Assembly (NCBI RefSeq): GCF_013409645.1
Contig: NZ_JACCBG010000001.1
Span: 3,780,001 to 3,844,000 of the forward strand
From: Nocardioides panaciterrulae
Lineage (GTDB): Bacteria; Actinomycetota; Actinomycetes; Propionibacteriales; Nocardioidaceae
Direction: 5' to 3'
DNA: 64,000 nt
In this document: in pieces, positions 32,903 through 42,525 of the stretch
Layout of the letters: every line of letters begins with the position of its first letter
How positions within the stretch are numbered: the first letter of the stretch is position 1
Made by a program: the position numbers and the translations under genes
The notes under the pieces: generated by a model
Database searches by the model: none
Told to the model about the DNA's origin: nothing
The model's input: the letters and a program-made list of their open reading frames with translations, nothing else

Positions 32903-33805
32903 TCAGCCCCGCAGGTCCATGCCCAGGTCGAAGACCACGACCGAGTGGGTCAGCGCACCGGTCGAGATGAAGTCCACGCCGGTCTCGGCCACCTCCCGGG
33001 CCCGCTCGATCGTCAGCCCGCCGCTGGCCTCCAGCACGGCGCGGCCGTCGGTGAGCCGGACGGCCTCGGCCATCGTTGCGGTGTCCATGTTGTCGAGCAG
33101 CACGTGGTCGCAGCCCGCGGCCAGCAGGTCGCGCAGCTCGTCGAAGTCGGTGACCTCGACCTCCACCCGCAGGTCCGGGTACGCCGACCGCACGGCCCGC
33201 CAGGCCGGCACCACGCCGCCGGCGGCCACCGCGTGGTTGTCCTTGACCATCGCCATGTCGGACAGGCTGAACCGGTGATTGACGCCGCCGCCGCAGCGCA
33301 CGGCGTACTTCTGCAGGGCACGGTAGTTCGGCAGCGTCTTGCGGGTGTCGAGGACCCGCGCCCCGGTGCCTGCCAGGGCGTCCACCCAGGCCGCCGTGGC
33401 GGTGGCGACGCCGGAGAGGTGGGAGGCGTAGTTGAGGGCCGTGCGCTCGGCGGTGAGCAGGCCGCGGGTCGGGCCGGCGACCCGCATCACCACGTCGCCG
33501 GGCACCACCCGGGTCGCGTCGGGCAGCCGGTCCATGACCGCCACGTCCTCGCCCATGACGTAGTGGAACACCATCGCCGCGAGGCCGAGCCCGGCGACCA
33601 CGCCGGCCTCGCGGGCGCCGAAGTCGGCGACGCCGCGGGCGTCCGCCGGGATGGTCGCGACGCTGGTGACGTCGTCGCCCGGGAGGTCCTCCGCCACGGC
33701 GCGGACCACGTCGTCGTAGACCGCCTTGGGGTCCAGCCCCGCGTCGTGGAGCTCGGCGAGCAGCGCCGGCGGCAGCGCGTCGTACGGGGTGCGGGCGACG
33801 GACAC
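32903..33805 (-). CDS. nadC: Quinolinate phosphoribosyltransferase (nicotinate-nucleotide pyrophosphorylase)
   Basis: This 300-residue type II phosphoribosyltransferase converts quinolinate and PRPP to NaMN in de novo NAD synthesis. Key blocks are LDTRKTLPNYRALQKYAVRCGG (substrate binding), NHRFSLSDMAMVKDNH, and the C-terminal VLEASGGLTIERAREVAETGVD. All fit the family. It lies 20 bp from nadB and 2 bp from coaX on the same strand, so it belongs to a nadB-nadC-coaX operon. nadA is not in this window. Confidence 0.95.
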   Translation of the reverse strand: MSVARTPYDALPPALLAELHDAGLDPKAVYDDVVRAVAEDLPGDDVTSVATIPADARGVADFGAREAGVVAGLGLAAMVFHYVMGEDVAVMDRLPDATRVVPGDVVMRVAGPTRGLLTAERTALNYASHLSGVATATAAWVDALAGTGARVLDTRKTLPNYRALQKYAVRCGGGVNHRFSLSDMAMVKDNHAVAAGGVVPAWRAVRSAYPDLRVEVEVTDFDELRDLLAAGCDHVLLDNMDTATMAEAVRLTDGRAVLEASGGLTIERAREVAETGVDFISTGALTHSVVVFDLGMDLRG

Positions 33806-33825
33806 GGTGGTTCTCCTCGGAGGGC

Positions 33826-35559
33826 TCAGACCAGCTGGTCGGTGGCGGGGGCGGGCCGGAAGGACAGGCTCGTCGAGCCGTCGGTCATCACCGCGTCGAA
33901 GTGCCCGGCCCAGCCGGCGTCGTCGCGGTCGGGGAAGTCCTCACGCCAGTGGGAGCCGCGCGTCTCCCGACGCTGGGCGGCGGCGTCGGTCAGCGCGGCG
34001 GCGATCGTGAGCAGGTTCGTGGTCTCCCAGGCGTCCTGGTTGACGACGTCCGCCGGGGAGCCCGCGAGCTTGTCCAGCAGCAGCGCCGCGTCGGCGAGGC
34101 CCTCGGCGTTGCGCAACACGCCCACCCGCGAGGTCATGGCCTCCTGCAGGTCGCGGCGCACCGACCCGGAGACCAGGCCGGCGGTGCGGGCGTCCGGCGC
34201 CGGCCGCGACCAGGGCCGGATCTCGGCGGCCAGCACCGTGGCGATCCGGCGGGAGAAGACCAGCCCCTCCAGCAGCGAGTTCGAGGCCAGCCGGTTGGCC
34301 CCGTGGACCCCCGAGCAGGCGGCCTCGCCGGTGGCGTAGAGCCCCGGCACGTCGGTGCGGCCCCACAGGTCGGTGCGCACCCCGCCCGAGGCGTAGTGGC
34401 AGGCCGGCGCGACCGGGATCAGCTCGGTGACCGGGTCCACCCCGTGGGAGCGCGCCGTGGCCAGGATCGTCGGGAACCGGCGCTCCCAGAAGCTCGCCAC
34501 GCCCGCTGCCCGCTCCCCCGCGCTCGCCGCTCGCTGATCGGCGGCGCCGAGGTGCCGGGCGTCCAGCCACATGTGCGGGCGCCCGGTCTCGCGCATCCGC
34601 CGCATGATCGCCTTGGCCACCACGTCGCGGGGGGCGAGGTCGGCGAGCTCGTGCACGCCCTGCATGAAGCGGGTGCCGCCCTCCTCCGGCAGGCCGTCGA
34701 CGAGGAACGCGCCCTCCCCCCGGACCGCCTCCGAGATCAGCGGCTGCTGGCCGCGCGACTCGGCGCCGAGATACATCACCGTGGGGTGGAACTGCACGAA
34801 CTCCAGGTCCCGCAGGGTCGCACCGGCCCGCAGCGCCAGCGCCATCCCGTCGCCGGTGGACACCGCGGGGTTCGTGGTCTGGGAGAACACCTGGCCCAGG
34901 CCCCCGCTGGCCAGCACCACGGCGCGGCAGTGCACGGCGCCGACACCGTCGCGCTGGCCCTCCCCCATCACGTGCAGAGTCACGCCGGCGACCCCACCGC
35001 CCTCGTCGAGCAGCAGGTCGACGGCGAGCGCGTGCTGGATCACGTCGATGTCGGGCGCCCGCTCGACAGCCGCGATCAGCGCCCGCTGGATCTCCGCGCC
35101 GGTGGCGTCTCCGCCGGCGTGCGCGATCCGGTCGCGGTGGTGGCCACCCTCCCGGGTCAGCGAGAGCACGCCGTCGGGGTCGTGGTCGAACCTGGTGCCG
35201 AGCGCGATCAGCTCCCGCACCGCGTCGGGCCCCTCGGTGACCAGCACCCGGACCGCGTCGAGGTCGCACGCGCCGGCCCCGGCGACGAGGGTGTCGACCT
35301 CGTGCTGCTCGGGGGTGTCCTCGGGGCCCAGCGCCGCGGCGATGCCGCCCTGCGCCCACTGCGTCGAGCCGGCCGCGAGCACGTCCTTGGTCACGACGAG
35401 GACGGTGCCGACCTGGTGGCGCAGCCGGAGCGCGGCGGTCAGCCCGGCGATGCCGGAGCCGATCACCACCACGTCGGCACGGGTCGTCCACCCCGGTGGC
35501 GGCGCGACCAGCCGGCCCGGAACCCGTCGTACGGGGGCGTCGACCGCGCTGCCGTTCAC
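33826..35559 (-). CDS. nadB: L-aspartate oxidase
   Basis: This 577-residue FAD enzyme oxidises aspartate to iminoaspartate for quinolinate synthesis. The FAD Rossmann motif VIGSGIAGLTAALRL is near 30-44. GGLGQVFSQTTNP and ATGEAACSGVHGANRLASNSLLEG lie in the substrate and FAD domains. The GTG start is leaderless-like: TAGCCT ends 6 nt upstream and contains the stop codon of panD. An independent promoter for the nad genes is therefore likely. Confidence 0.95.
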   Translation of the reverse strand: MNGSAVDAPVRRVPGRLVAPPPGWTTRADVVVIGSGIAGLTAALRLRHQVGTVLVVTKDVLAAGSTQWAQGGIAAALGPEDTPEQHEVDTLVAGAGACDLDAVRVLVTEGPDAVRELIALGTRFDHDPDGVLSLTREGGHHRDRIAHAGGDATGAEIQRALIAAVERAPDIDVIQHALAVDLLLDEGGGVAGVTLHVMGEGQRDGVGAVHCRAVVLASGGLGQVFSQTTNPAVSTGDGMALALRAGATLRDLEFVQFHPTVMYLGAESRGQQPLISEAVRGEGAFLVDGLPEEGGTRFMQGVHELADLAPRDVVAKAIMRRMRETGRPHMWLDARHLGAADQRAASAGERAAGVASFWERRFPTILATARSHGVDPVTELIPVAPACHYASGGVRTDLWGRTDVPGLYATGEAACSGVHGANRLASNSLLEGLVFSRRIATVLAAEIRPWSRPAPDARTAGLVSGSVRRDLQEAMTSRVGVLRNAEGLADAALLLDKLAGSPADVVNQDAWETTNLLTIAAALTDAAAQRRETRGSHWREDFPDRDDAGWAGHFDAVMTDGSTSLSFRPAPATDQLV

Positions 35560-35571
35560 CCGTTCAGGCTA
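35560..35571 (-). promoter_or_regulatory. nadB -10 element overlapping the panD stop codon
   Basis: On the minus strand TAGCCT (35571-35566) contains the TAG stop of panD and lies 6 nt before the nadB GTG at 35559. Confidence 0.45.
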
Positions 35572-35988
35572 GCGCCCGACGAGGACGTCCCCCCGGACCA
35601 GACCAGCGCCGCCGCTGGTCTCGACGGGGTCGGCACCGGTGGCCACGATCTTGTTGTCGGCGTCGACGAAGACCACGTGCGGGCGCAGCGACCGCGCCTG
35701 CTCGGTGTCCATCTGGCCGTAGCCGATCAGGATGACCAGGTCGCCGGGGTGCACCAGGTGGGCGGCCGCGCCGTTGATCCCGATCACCCCCGAGCCCCGC
35801 TCGCCGGCGATCGTGTAGGTCTCCAGGCGGGCCCCGTTGGTGACGTCGACGATGTGCACCAGCTCGCCGGGCAACAGGTCCGCGGCGTCGAGCAGGTCCT
35901 CGTCCACGGTCACCGAGCCGACGTAGTGCAGGTCGGCCTGGGTCACCGTGGCCCGGTGGATCTTGCTCGTCATCATGGTCCGCAACAT
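35569..35988 (-). CDS. panD: Aspartate 1-decarboxylase
   Basis: This 139-residue pyruvoyl enzyme makes beta-alanine from aspartate for pantothenate. Self-cleavage should occur at Gly24-Ser25 in YVGSVTVDE. Lys9 (SKIHR) and the [22 protein letters not shown] block are conserved. The Met at 35988 is chosen because the resulting [12 protein letters not shown] start matches mycobacterial PanD in length and sequence. The gene lies 4 bp after panC. Confidence 0.95.
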   Translation of the reverse strand: MLRTMMTSKIHRATVTQADLHYVGSVTVDEDLLDAADLLPGELVHIVDVTNGARLETYTIAGERGSGVIGINGAAAHLVHPGDLVILIGYGQMDTEQARSLRPHVVFVDADNKIVATGADPVETSGGAGLVRGDVLVGR

Positions 35989-35992
35989 CTCG

Positions 35993-36985
35993 CTACTCGC
36001 TTCGCTCGTAGGGAACGGCATGGGCCGGCTTCGCCGGGCTGACTTTCGGTTCCGCCGAACCAGGCTCGCTTCGCTCGCGGTTCGCCGGGCGAGCGTGTGG
36101 GTCCCCGAGGGTGAGGGGCATGTTGTCGATCAGCCGGGTGGCGCCCACCCGGGCGGCTACCAGGATCCGCGCCGGGGTGCCGGGAGGTACGTCGCCTCCG
36201 GGCAGCTCACCGAGCTCGGGGTCGGTCAGGGCCAGGTAGTCCAGGTCGACGCCCGGCCAGCGCCGCAGCTGCGCGCGCGCGGCGTCGAGCGCCACCGCGG
36301 CGCCCCGCTCCGACGCGTCCCGGGCGGCCTGGAGCGCCGCGCTCAGCCCGACCGCCTGCGCGCGCTGCCCGGCGTCGAGGTAGGCGTTGCGGCTGGACAG
36401 CGCCAGCCCGTCGGCCTCCCGCCGGGTCGGGGCCCCGACCACCTCCACGCCGAGGTTGAGGTCGAGCACCATCCGGCGGATCAGCACCAGCTGCTGGTAG
36501 TCCTTCTCGCCGAAGACCGCGACGTCGGGGCGGACCAGCCCGAACAGCTTCGCCACGACGGTGAGCACGCCTCGGAAGTGCCCGGGACGGGTGCTGCCCT
36601 CGAGCACCGTGGCCAGCGGCCCGGGCTCGACCGTGACCTGCGGCTCCCCGCCGGGGTAGACCTCCTCGACGCCTGGCGCGAAGACGACGTCGACGCCCTC
36701 CCGCTCGCAGACCGCGAGGTCGGCCGCGAGCGTCCGGGGGTAGCGGTCGAGGTCCTCCCCCTCGCCGAACTGCAGCGGGTTGACGAAGACCGAGACCACC
36801 ACGGGGCCGTCGCCGACCCGCTCACGCGCCACCCGGACCAGGCTCGCGTGACCCTCGTGCAGGGCGCCCATGGTCGGCACCAGCCCGACCCGGCGACCTC
36901 CGGCCCGGGCCTCGCCGAGCAGGCCGGCGAGCTCCTCGCGCGTGGAGACGAGACGGGTGCCGCGGCCGCTGCCGGGACCCGTCAC
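35993..36985 (-). CDS. panC: Pantothenate synthetase (pantoate-beta-alanine ligase)
   Basis: This 330-residue enzyme joins pantoate and beta-alanine with ATP. The HIGH-like motif [11 protein letters not shown] is at 36-46, and [11 protein letters not shown] and [10 protein letters not shown] follow. The normal end lies near [14 protein letters not shown]. About 35 additional residues ([12 protein letters not shown] and on) are coded by short repeated DNA and are not typical of the family. The GTG start overlaps the DUF2520 stop by 4 nt (GTGA). Confidence 0.93.
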   Translation of the reverse strand: MTGPGSGRGTRLVSTREELAGLLGEARAGGRRVGLVPTMGALHEGHASLVRVARERVGDGPVVVSVFVNPLQFGEGEDLDRYPRTLAADLAVCEREGVDVVFAPGVEEVYPGGEPQVTVEPGPLATVLEGSTRPGHFRGVLTVVAKLFGLVRPDVAVFGEKDYQQLVLIRRMVLDLNLGVEVVGAPTRREADGLALSSRNAYLDAGQRAQAVGLSAALQAARDASERGAAVALDAARAQLRRWPGVDLDYLALTDPELGELPGGDVPPGTPARILVAARVGATRLIDNMPLTLGDPHARPANRERSEPGSAEPKVSPAKPAHAVPYERSE

Positions 36986-37908
36986 AGGGTGGTCCGGGGC
37001 GCCGGCGCGGCGGCTGCCGCGTCGACCGCCTGGTCGAGGGCGCGGCGGATCGCGGCGGCCCGGATCGGCAGCACCCGGCCGTCGGTGACGGCCCGGTCCA
37101 GCGTGGCGCGCGCCAGCGCGACGTACGAGCCGAGCGTCTGCGGAGCGTTGGCGACGAGGTCGGCGAGGTGGGCGCGCACCGTGCCGACGTCGCCGCGCAC
37201 GATCGGGCCGGTCAGCGCCGCGTCCCCCTGGACCAGCGCGTTGTCGAGGGCCGCGGCCAGCAGCGGGCGGAGGGTGGCGGCGGGGTCGCCGGCGCCGGCG
37301 GCCGTGAGCATCTCCATCGCCTCGGTGACCAACGTGACCAGGTGGTTGGCGCCGTGGGCCAGCGCGGCGTGGTAGAGCGTGCGCATCTCCTCCGCGACCC
37401 ACATCGGCCGACCGCCGAGCGCGGCGACCAGCTCCTCGGCGAAGGCCCGCTCGGCGGGCGCCGCGGTCAGCCCGAAGACGCAGCCCGACAGGCGCGGCAG
37501 GTCGACGGCGGTGCCGGTGAAGGTCATCGCCGGGTGCATCGCGAGCACCCGGGCGCCCACGGCCGCGGCCGGGTCGAGCACCGCCAGGCCGTGCCGGCCG
37601 GAGGTGTGCACGACGTACTGGCCCTCGTGGATCGCCCCGCTGGCGGCGAGCATGGCCACGACGTTGGGCAGCATGTCGTCCGGGACGGTGAGCAGCAGCA
37701 GGTCGCACCCGCGGGCCACCGACGTGGGCTTCTCGTGGCGGGCCTGCACCAGCAGCTCGGCGATCCGCCGGCGGGAGGCGTCGGACTCGCCGGCGGCGGC
37801 CACGACCGGGTGGCCGGCGGCCTCCAGCGCGGCGGCGAGGACGGCGCCGACGCGACCCGCGCCGACCACGCCCACCCGCAGGCCTGACGGCGGGGGTCGG
37901 TGGGTCAT
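36982..37908 (-). CDS. Rossmann-like and DUF2520 domain protein
   Basis: This 308-residue protein has the nucleotide-binding motif [16 protein letters not shown] near the N terminus. Its C-terminal helical domain has [20 protein letters not shown]. It resembles ketopantoate-reductase/NADP-oxidoreductase-coenzyme F420-type folds. The operon with panC and panD suggests a pantothenate-related role, matching the mycobacterial Rv3603c gene. No biochemical function is established. It heads the panDC operon. Confidence 0.8.
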   Translation of the reverse strand: MTHRPPPSGLRVGVVGAGRVGAVLAAALEAAGHPVVAAAGESDASRRRIAELLVQARHEKPTSVARGCDLLLLTVPDDMLPNVVAMLAASGAIHEGQYVVHTSGRHGLAVLDPAAAVGARVLAMHPAMTFTGTAVDLPRLSGCVFGLTAAPAERAFAEELVAALGGRPMWVAEEMRTLYHAALAHGANHLVTLVTEAMEMLTAAGAGDPAATLRPLLAAALDNALVQGDAALTGPIVRGDVGTVRAHLADLVANAPQTLGSYVALARATLDRAVTDGRVLPIRAAAIRRALDQAVDAAAAAPAPRTTL

Positions 37909-38058
37909 CTCGAACCTAACGTTTCAGTCCCGCCGACCACCCTCGTCGAGGGCCGGTGTGGGTACCAGACGGTTGCTCGTTGCTGCCCAGAATCTACGCG
38001 GCGCAAACACCGGGCGGAACTGCCCGGACCCGTTCTGTGGGTCACACCGCGCCGCGGC

Positions 38059-39165
38059 CTACTCGTCCTCGTCGGCTCCGTTGTCCCCGGCCGCGTCCGC
38101 GCCGCTGCCCGCGCCCAGCGCTACCCGCATCACCGCGGCGATCGCGGCCCCGGCGACGGCGACGTCCACCTCGGGCAGCTCGACCGGCCCGGCCGCGGCG
38201 GTGACGTCGTCGGGCACCAGCAGCGTGTCGAGGTCGCCGACCACGCGTACGCCGAGCCCGCGCACCCGCGCCACCCGCTGCTCGCTGAGCCGCCGGACCT
38301 GGTCCAGCGCCCAGCCCGGCAGCGGCGGGTTCCTGGGACCCGGCGGCGTGGGGCGCGACTGGAGCTCGCGCAGCACGCCGGCCTTGACGAACCGGCGCCG
38401 CTCGGCGCGCGACCAGCCGGCCTCGGCGCAGTGCTGGTTGGCCGCCCGCACCATCTCGGTCTCGGCCCAGCTCAGCCCCCGGTTGGAGCGCTGGGGGTTC
38501 GGCTTGAGCGTCTCCCGCGGCAGCCCGAGCAGGTCCTCGAAGGCGTGCGGGAGCAGCTCCCGGTCCTGCTCGTCGCTGGCGATCAGCGTGAACCGGTCCG
38601 GGCCGACCACGTCGACCCAGCGCCCGACCAACGCCTCGAGGTCGTGGGCGTGCCAGACGTTGAGCCGGTCCCAGCTGTAGTCGGGGTTGTCGAGGTCGAG
38701 CACCACCCGCAGCCAGTCCTCGAAGCCGCGCCGGTCCCCGGCCTTGACCCGCTCCTGCCACTGCGAGGGCAGGTAGCGGTCCAGCCGCCGGGCGACCGCG
38801 ACCACGTGCACCCGGTCCCCGCCGAGGTCGCCGACGATCCGGCCGACCTGCTCCCCGGTGGCGCGGCCGAAGTCCTCGTTGCTCACGCAGACGCGGCGGT
38901 CGCCGGCATCGGCCACCTTGCGCACCAGCGAGTTCCAGCGCTCGATCGGGGGCTGGCCGGTCCCCGCGGGCCGGCCCTTGAGGCCCAGGGCCCAGCCGGC
39001 CTTGTCCGGGCGGTGCCGGGGGCCGGTGGCGTAGAACGCGCCGTACTGCTCGAGCGTGCCGCCGGCCTCCTGCAGGGCCACCTGGATCGCCGTGCTGCCG
39101 GTCTTGTGCGGCCCGATGTGGAGCAGCCGGGCGGCCTCGGGCAACAACAGGCTGGCGGGTGGCAT
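38059..39165 (-). CDS. Sulfotransferase-like P-loop protein 1
   Basis: The protein has 368 residues. An N-terminal sulfotransferase-type phosphate loop HIGPHKTGSTAIQ lies at 16-28. A longer acidic/Arg-rich domain follows, with RWNSLVRKVAD and a basic C terminus. The PAPS-binding 3'-phosphate block is not obvious. Proteins of this type are usually listed as sulfotransferase-family, and the acceptor is unknown. The gene is the first of the accessory block and lies divergent from the CDP-ribitol synthase gene. Confidence 0.6.
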   Translation of the reverse strand: MPPASLLLPEAARLLHIGPHKTGSTAIQVALQEAGGTLEQYGAFYATGPRHRPDKAGWALGLKGRPAGTGQPPIERWNSLVRKVADAGDRRVCVSNEDFGRATGEQVGRIVGDLGGDRVHVVAVARRLDRYLPSQWQERVKAGDRRGFEDWLRVVLDLDNPDYSWDRLNVWHAHDLEALVGRWVDVVGPDRFTLIASDEQDRELLPHAFEDLLGLPRETLKPNPQRSNRGLSWAETEMVRAANQHCAEAGWSRAERRRFVKAGVLRELQSRPTPPGPRNPPLPGWALDQVRRLSEQRVARVRGLGVRVVGDLDTLLVPDDVTAAAGPVELPEVDVAVAGAAIAAVMRVALGAGSGADAAGDNGADEDE

Positions 39166-39265
39166 CAGTGGCGTCTCTCTCCTCGGGGTCGGCCGGCACG
39201 ACCGGGATCGCCTCACCCTACCCAAGCGCCGGCCCCGGCTTTGGGGGCCGGCGAGCCGGTTCTGA

Positions 39266-39278
39266 CAGGATGCCCGGC
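39266..39278 (+). promoter_or_regulatory. -10 or ribosome-binding region of the CDP-ribitol synthase gene
   Basis: CAGGAT at 39266-39271 lies 7 nt before ATG 39279. It could be a leaderless -10, or its AGGA could be a ribosome-binding site with about 8-nt spacing. Both readings support the start at 39279. Confidence 0.35.
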
Positions 39279-40700
39279 ATGGAGCGCACGCACGTCCGCA
39301 ACGTCGCCGTCCTGCTCGCGGGCGGGGTGGGAGCCCGGATCGGGCTGGACATCCCCAAGCAGCTGATCAAGGTCGCGGGCAAGACGATCCTCGAGCACGC
39401 GCTGATCGCGCTGCACAGCCACCCGGCGGTCGACGAGATCAAGATCATGATGGCCCCGGGCCACCTCGACGCGGTGCGCGCGATCGTCCGGGACGGGGGC
39501 TACGACGACAAGGTCACCGAGATCCTCGAGGGCGGCGAGACCCGCAACGACACCACCCTGCGGGCGCTGGACTCCCTCGGCGAAGGCGAGTGCCACGTGC
39601 TGTTCCACGACGCGGTGCGGCCGCTGGTCACGCCGCGGATCATCCAGGAGTGCTTCGACGCGCTCGAGCAGTACGCCGCCGTCGACGTCGCGATCCCCTC
39701 GGCCGACACGATCATCGAGGTCGGCGAGGACGACACGATCCGCGAGATCCCGCCGCGTGCGGCGCTGCGCCGCGGGCAGACCCCCCAGGCCTTCCGCGCC
39801 TCGGTGATCCGGGCGGCGTACGCCAAGGCGGTCCGGGACCCCCATTTCGTGGCGACCGACGACTGCACGGTGGTGCTGCGCTACCTGCCCGAGGAGCCCA
39901 TCGTGGTGGTCCGCGGGGACGAGCGGAACATGAAGGTCACCGAGCCCATCGACGTCTACCTCGCCGACAAGCTGTTCCAGCTGACCAGCACCGACCTGCC
40001 GGTCCGCGGGTCCGAGGAGGAGCGGCGGGCCGCCCTGGCCGGGAAGAGCGTGGTGGTCTTCGGCGGCAGCTACGGCATCGGCGCGGACATCGCCGCGCTC
40101 GCGACCCGGCTCGGCGCCGACGTGTTCACCTTCAGCCGCTCGAGCACCGGCACCCACGTCGAGCGCCGCACCGACATCGCCGCGGCCGCCGAGCAGGTGG
40201 TGGCCCGCACCGGGCGCGTCGACTTCGTCGTGAACACCGCCGGCGTGCTCCCGCGCGGGGCGCTGCTCGACACCAGCGAGGAGACGATCTACTCGGCGAC
40301 CGAGATCAACTACCTGGCGCCGGTCTTCATCGCCCAGGTGTTCTTCCCGCACCTGCGCAAGACCTCGGGGTCGATGCTGCTGTTCACCTCCAGCTCCTAC
40401 ACCCGGGGCCGCAGCGGCTACAGCCTCTACTCCTCGGCCAAGGCCGCGACGGTCAACCTCACCCAGGCGCTGGCCGACGAGTGGGCCACGGACCGGGTCC
40501 GGGTCAACTGCATCAACCCCGAGCGCACGGCCACCCCGATGCGCACCCGCGCCTTCGGGCAGGAGCCCCCCGGCACGCTGCTGGACTCCGACACCGTCGC
40601 CCAGACCTCGCTCGACGTGCTGCTCTCCGGCGACACCGGCCACATCTACGACGTGCGCAAGGACGACCCGCTGGCCGGCCCGGACGCCGGCCCGGCCTGA
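39279..40700 (+). CDS. Bifunctional CDP-ribitol synthase: cytidylyltransferase + SDR reductase (Bcs1/Acs1 type)
   Basis: This 473-residue fusion has an N-terminal IspD/TarI-like cytidylyltransferase. Its nucleotide motif LLAGGVGARIGLDIPKQL is at 12-29, with FHDAVRP, RRGQTPQAF and ATDDCTVV following. The C-terminal SDR has GGSYGIG near 262 and the catalytic Y-S-S-A-K near 384-388. In Haemophilus, Bcs1 reduces ribulose-5-phosphate and makes CDP-ribitol, and the length here is nearly identical. The likely product, CDP-ribitol, is the monomer for poly(ribitol phosphate) teichoic acid. The two giant polymerases nearby are its probable users. Polyol identity is inferred. Confidence 0.82.
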   Translation: MERTHVRNVAVLLAGGVGARIGLDIPKQLIKVAGKTILEHALIALHSHPAVDEIKIMMAPGHLDAVRAIVRDGGYDDKVTEILEGGETRNDTTLRALDSLGEGECHVLFHDAVRPLVTPRIIQECFDALEQYAAVDVAIPSADTIIEVGEDDTIREIPPRAALRRGQTPQAFRASVIRAAYAKAVRDPHFVATDDCTVVLRYLPEEPIVVVRGDERNMKVTEPIDVYLADKLFQLTSTDLPVRGSEEERRAALAGKSVVVFGGSYGIGADIAALATRLGADVFTFSRSSTGTHVERRTDIAAAAEQVVARTGRVDFVVNTAGVLPRGALLDTSEETIYSATEINYLAPVFIAQVFFPHLRKTSGSMLLFTSSSYTRGRSGYSLYSSAKAATVNLTQALADEWATDRVRVNCINPERTATPMRTRAFGQEPPGTLLDSDTVAQTSLDVLLSGDTGHIYDVRKDDPLAGPDAGPA

Positions 40701-40728
40701 AGCGGGCCGGTCGCTCAGGGCCGGTCGC

Positions 40729-41370
40729 TCAGGGCTGGGCGTCGAAGGTGTAGCCGAACGCCTCGATGTCCGCGGCGTAGTGCTCGGCGACCGCGCGGCG
40801 GGTGAGATCGTTGTAGTAGGTGCTGTAGTGCGCGTGGCTGCTGACGTTCTTGCGGGGCGCGGCCTCGACCGCGGGCAGCCCGAGCCGCTCGCGCACGACG
40901 TTGAGGTCGGGGACGAAGCGCTCGGTGCGGCCGACGAAGTCGACCCGGCGACCCGCGGGGGTGGTCAGCGCGTCGACCTGGAGCCGGCCGACCTTGGCGA
41001 TCGCCCGGGGCGCCTCGAGCACGAACTTGTCGAAGTCGTGGGCGAAGGGCTCCAGCTGCCCCCACGTCTTCGGGAAGCGCTCGAACTTGCGCAGCGTCTG
41101 GACGTTGCCGGCCTCGTGCTTGGCGTACATCCCCGAGACCATCGCGAACCAGGAGACCATCCGCGCCCACGGGTTGCGCACGAAGCCGAACGACCAGTAG
41201 TCGGCCAGCTCGGGCTCGAGCACCACCAGCCGGCGGTACGCCGCGTGCCGGCTCACACCGGGGACCCGACGGGCGTCGGGCACCTCCTCGTCGAAGACCC
41301 GGTCGATCGTGGACCCGCCGGTCTTCTGGACGTGCACGAAGAGGACGCGTGCGGAGTCGGACACTCGCAT
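40729..41370 (-). CDS. Sulfotransferase family 2-like protein
   Basis: This 213-residue P-loop protein has HVQKTGGSTIDRVF at 13-26 (5'-phosphosulfate loop) and FGFVRNPWARMVSWF near 62-76 (3'-phosphate site). These are the two PAPS-binding blocks of carbohydrate sulfotransferases of the HNK-1/chondroitin type. The acceptor is probably a cell-surface glycan, but this is not proven. A GAGGAG site lies before the ATG. Confidence 0.75.
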   Translation of the reverse strand: MRVSDSARVLFVHVQKTGGSTIDRVFDEEVPDARRVPGVSRHAAYRRLVVLEPELADYWSFGFVRNPWARMVSWFAMVSGMYAKHEAGNVQTLRKFERFPKTWGQLEPFAHDFDKFVLEAPRAIAKVGRLQVDALTTPAGRRVDFVGRTERFVPDLNVVRERLGLPAVEAAPRKNVSSHAHYSTYYNDLTRRAVAEHYAADIEAFGYTFDAQP

Positions 41371-41426
41371 GGCGCTCCTCGACAGGGGACGGCTCGACCC
41401 GGGGGTCGCTGGCTCCGCCTGAGTGT

Positions 41427-41446
41427 AGCCTGAGAAAATTCAGGCT
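41427..41446 (-). terminator. Hairpin overlapping the stop of sulfotransferase-like gene 3
   Basis: AGCCTGA (41427-41433) and TCAGGCT (41440-41446) form a 7-bp stem that includes the TGA stop of the minus-strand gene. The loop is AT-rich and there is no U-run. Confidence 0.35.
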
Positions 41447-42525
41447 CGGCGGGTGACTCGGGCCCGGGCGCGTCGGACGAGCTCCCGCGCCAGGTCGCGG
41501 GCCGCGACCTCGTCGACGGGCCGCCGACCGGGCGGGACGGGACCGGCCGGACGGCCCCCGTTGCCCGCTCCCCGGCCCTTCCCCCGCTTCCGCGCCGCCG
41601 CCTTCGCGCCGGCCAGCCGTGCCTCCGCCCGGGCCTCCTCCATGGCGTCGTGGCTGATCGCCGAGGCCTCGAGGAAGAGGCGGGCGTAGTGCGCCCCCGC
41701 CTCGTCGAGGTCCGCGGACGCGGCCGCGTCCTCGCCGCCGGCCGCCGCGAGCAGCTCGAGGTCCTTCCAGATCTGCTCCGCGAGATCCTGCAGCTCCCCG
41801 GGCACCCGCAGCTCCTCCCACGTCACCTGGTGGCGACGCAGGCCGGGGTCGATGAACTCGTCGACCGGGCTGCCCTCGCCGAGCGCGGCCCCGTCGTAGC
41901 GCAGGCCGAGCTCGTCGCGCAGGCGCACCGCGACCGGGCGCCAGTCCTCGAGCAGGTCGGTGTAGCGGACGAAGGCCCGGGGCAGGCCGCGGGTCTCACG
42001 CTCGCTGACGACCGAGCTGTTCACCCAGCGACCGACGTTGAAGATCTCGTAGTTGCGGCGCTTCTCCTCGTCGTCGGGGCTGGCGTAGTAGGTCGTCCGG
42101 CTCCCGACGACCTCGGCCGGGTGCCGCAGCATCGAGATGTAGCGGATGTCCAGGCCGGCCTCGGCGGCCGCGTCCCGCCACAGCGCCTGGGCCCACACCG
42201 AGCGCGGGTCCTTGACGACGACCTGGTCGCCCTCGGCGGCCTGGGTGGTCAGGAAGTCGACGAGCTCGCGGCGCAGCTCGGGGGTGATCGCCTGCTGCGC
42301 GCGCTCGAACGCCAGCGGCCGGCCGTCGAAGTCGTTGATCCGCGCGGCGGCGGTGATCTTCTTGTGGAAGCCGACGGCCCACTTGGACTCGAAGAAGCCC
42401 TTGGGGTTGGACTCGTTGGCGCCCAGGTAGGGCCCGGGCACGTGCAGGCCGAGGTGGTGCAGGGTCCCGGACATGGTGCTGGTGCCGCTGCGGCCGGTCC
42501 CGGTGATCAGGACGAGCAGACCCAT
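41440..42525 (-). CDS. Sulfotransferase-like P-loop protein 3
   Basis: This 361-residue protein begins with VLITGTGRSGTSTMSGTL, the sulfotransferase phosphate loop. VVKDPRSVWAQALWRDAA and SMLRHPAEVVGSRTTYY are typical downstream blocks. The last 90 residues are Lys/Arg-rich and disordered-looking. It is a paralog of the next gene with the same order of motifs. Its ATG overlaps the neighbouring stop (TGATG), so the two are coupled. Donor PAPS is inferred. Confidence 0.7.
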   Translation of the reverse strand: MGLLVLITGTGRSGTSTMSGTLHHLGLHVPGPYLGANESNPKGFFESKWAVGFHKKITAAARINDFDGRPLAFERAQQAITPELRRELVDFLTTQAAEGDQVVVKDPRSVWAQALWRDAAAEAGLDIRYISMLRHPAEVVGSRTTYYASPDDEEKRRNYEIFNVGRWVNSSVVSERETRGLPRAFVRYTDLLEDWRPVAVRLRDELGLRYDGAALGEGSPVDEFIDPGLRRHQVTWEELRVPGELQDLAEQIWKDLELLAAAGGEDAAASADLDEAGAHYARLFLEASAISHDAMEEARAEARLAGAKAAARKRGKGRGAGNGGRPAGPVPPGRRPVDEVAARDLARELVRRARARVTRRA

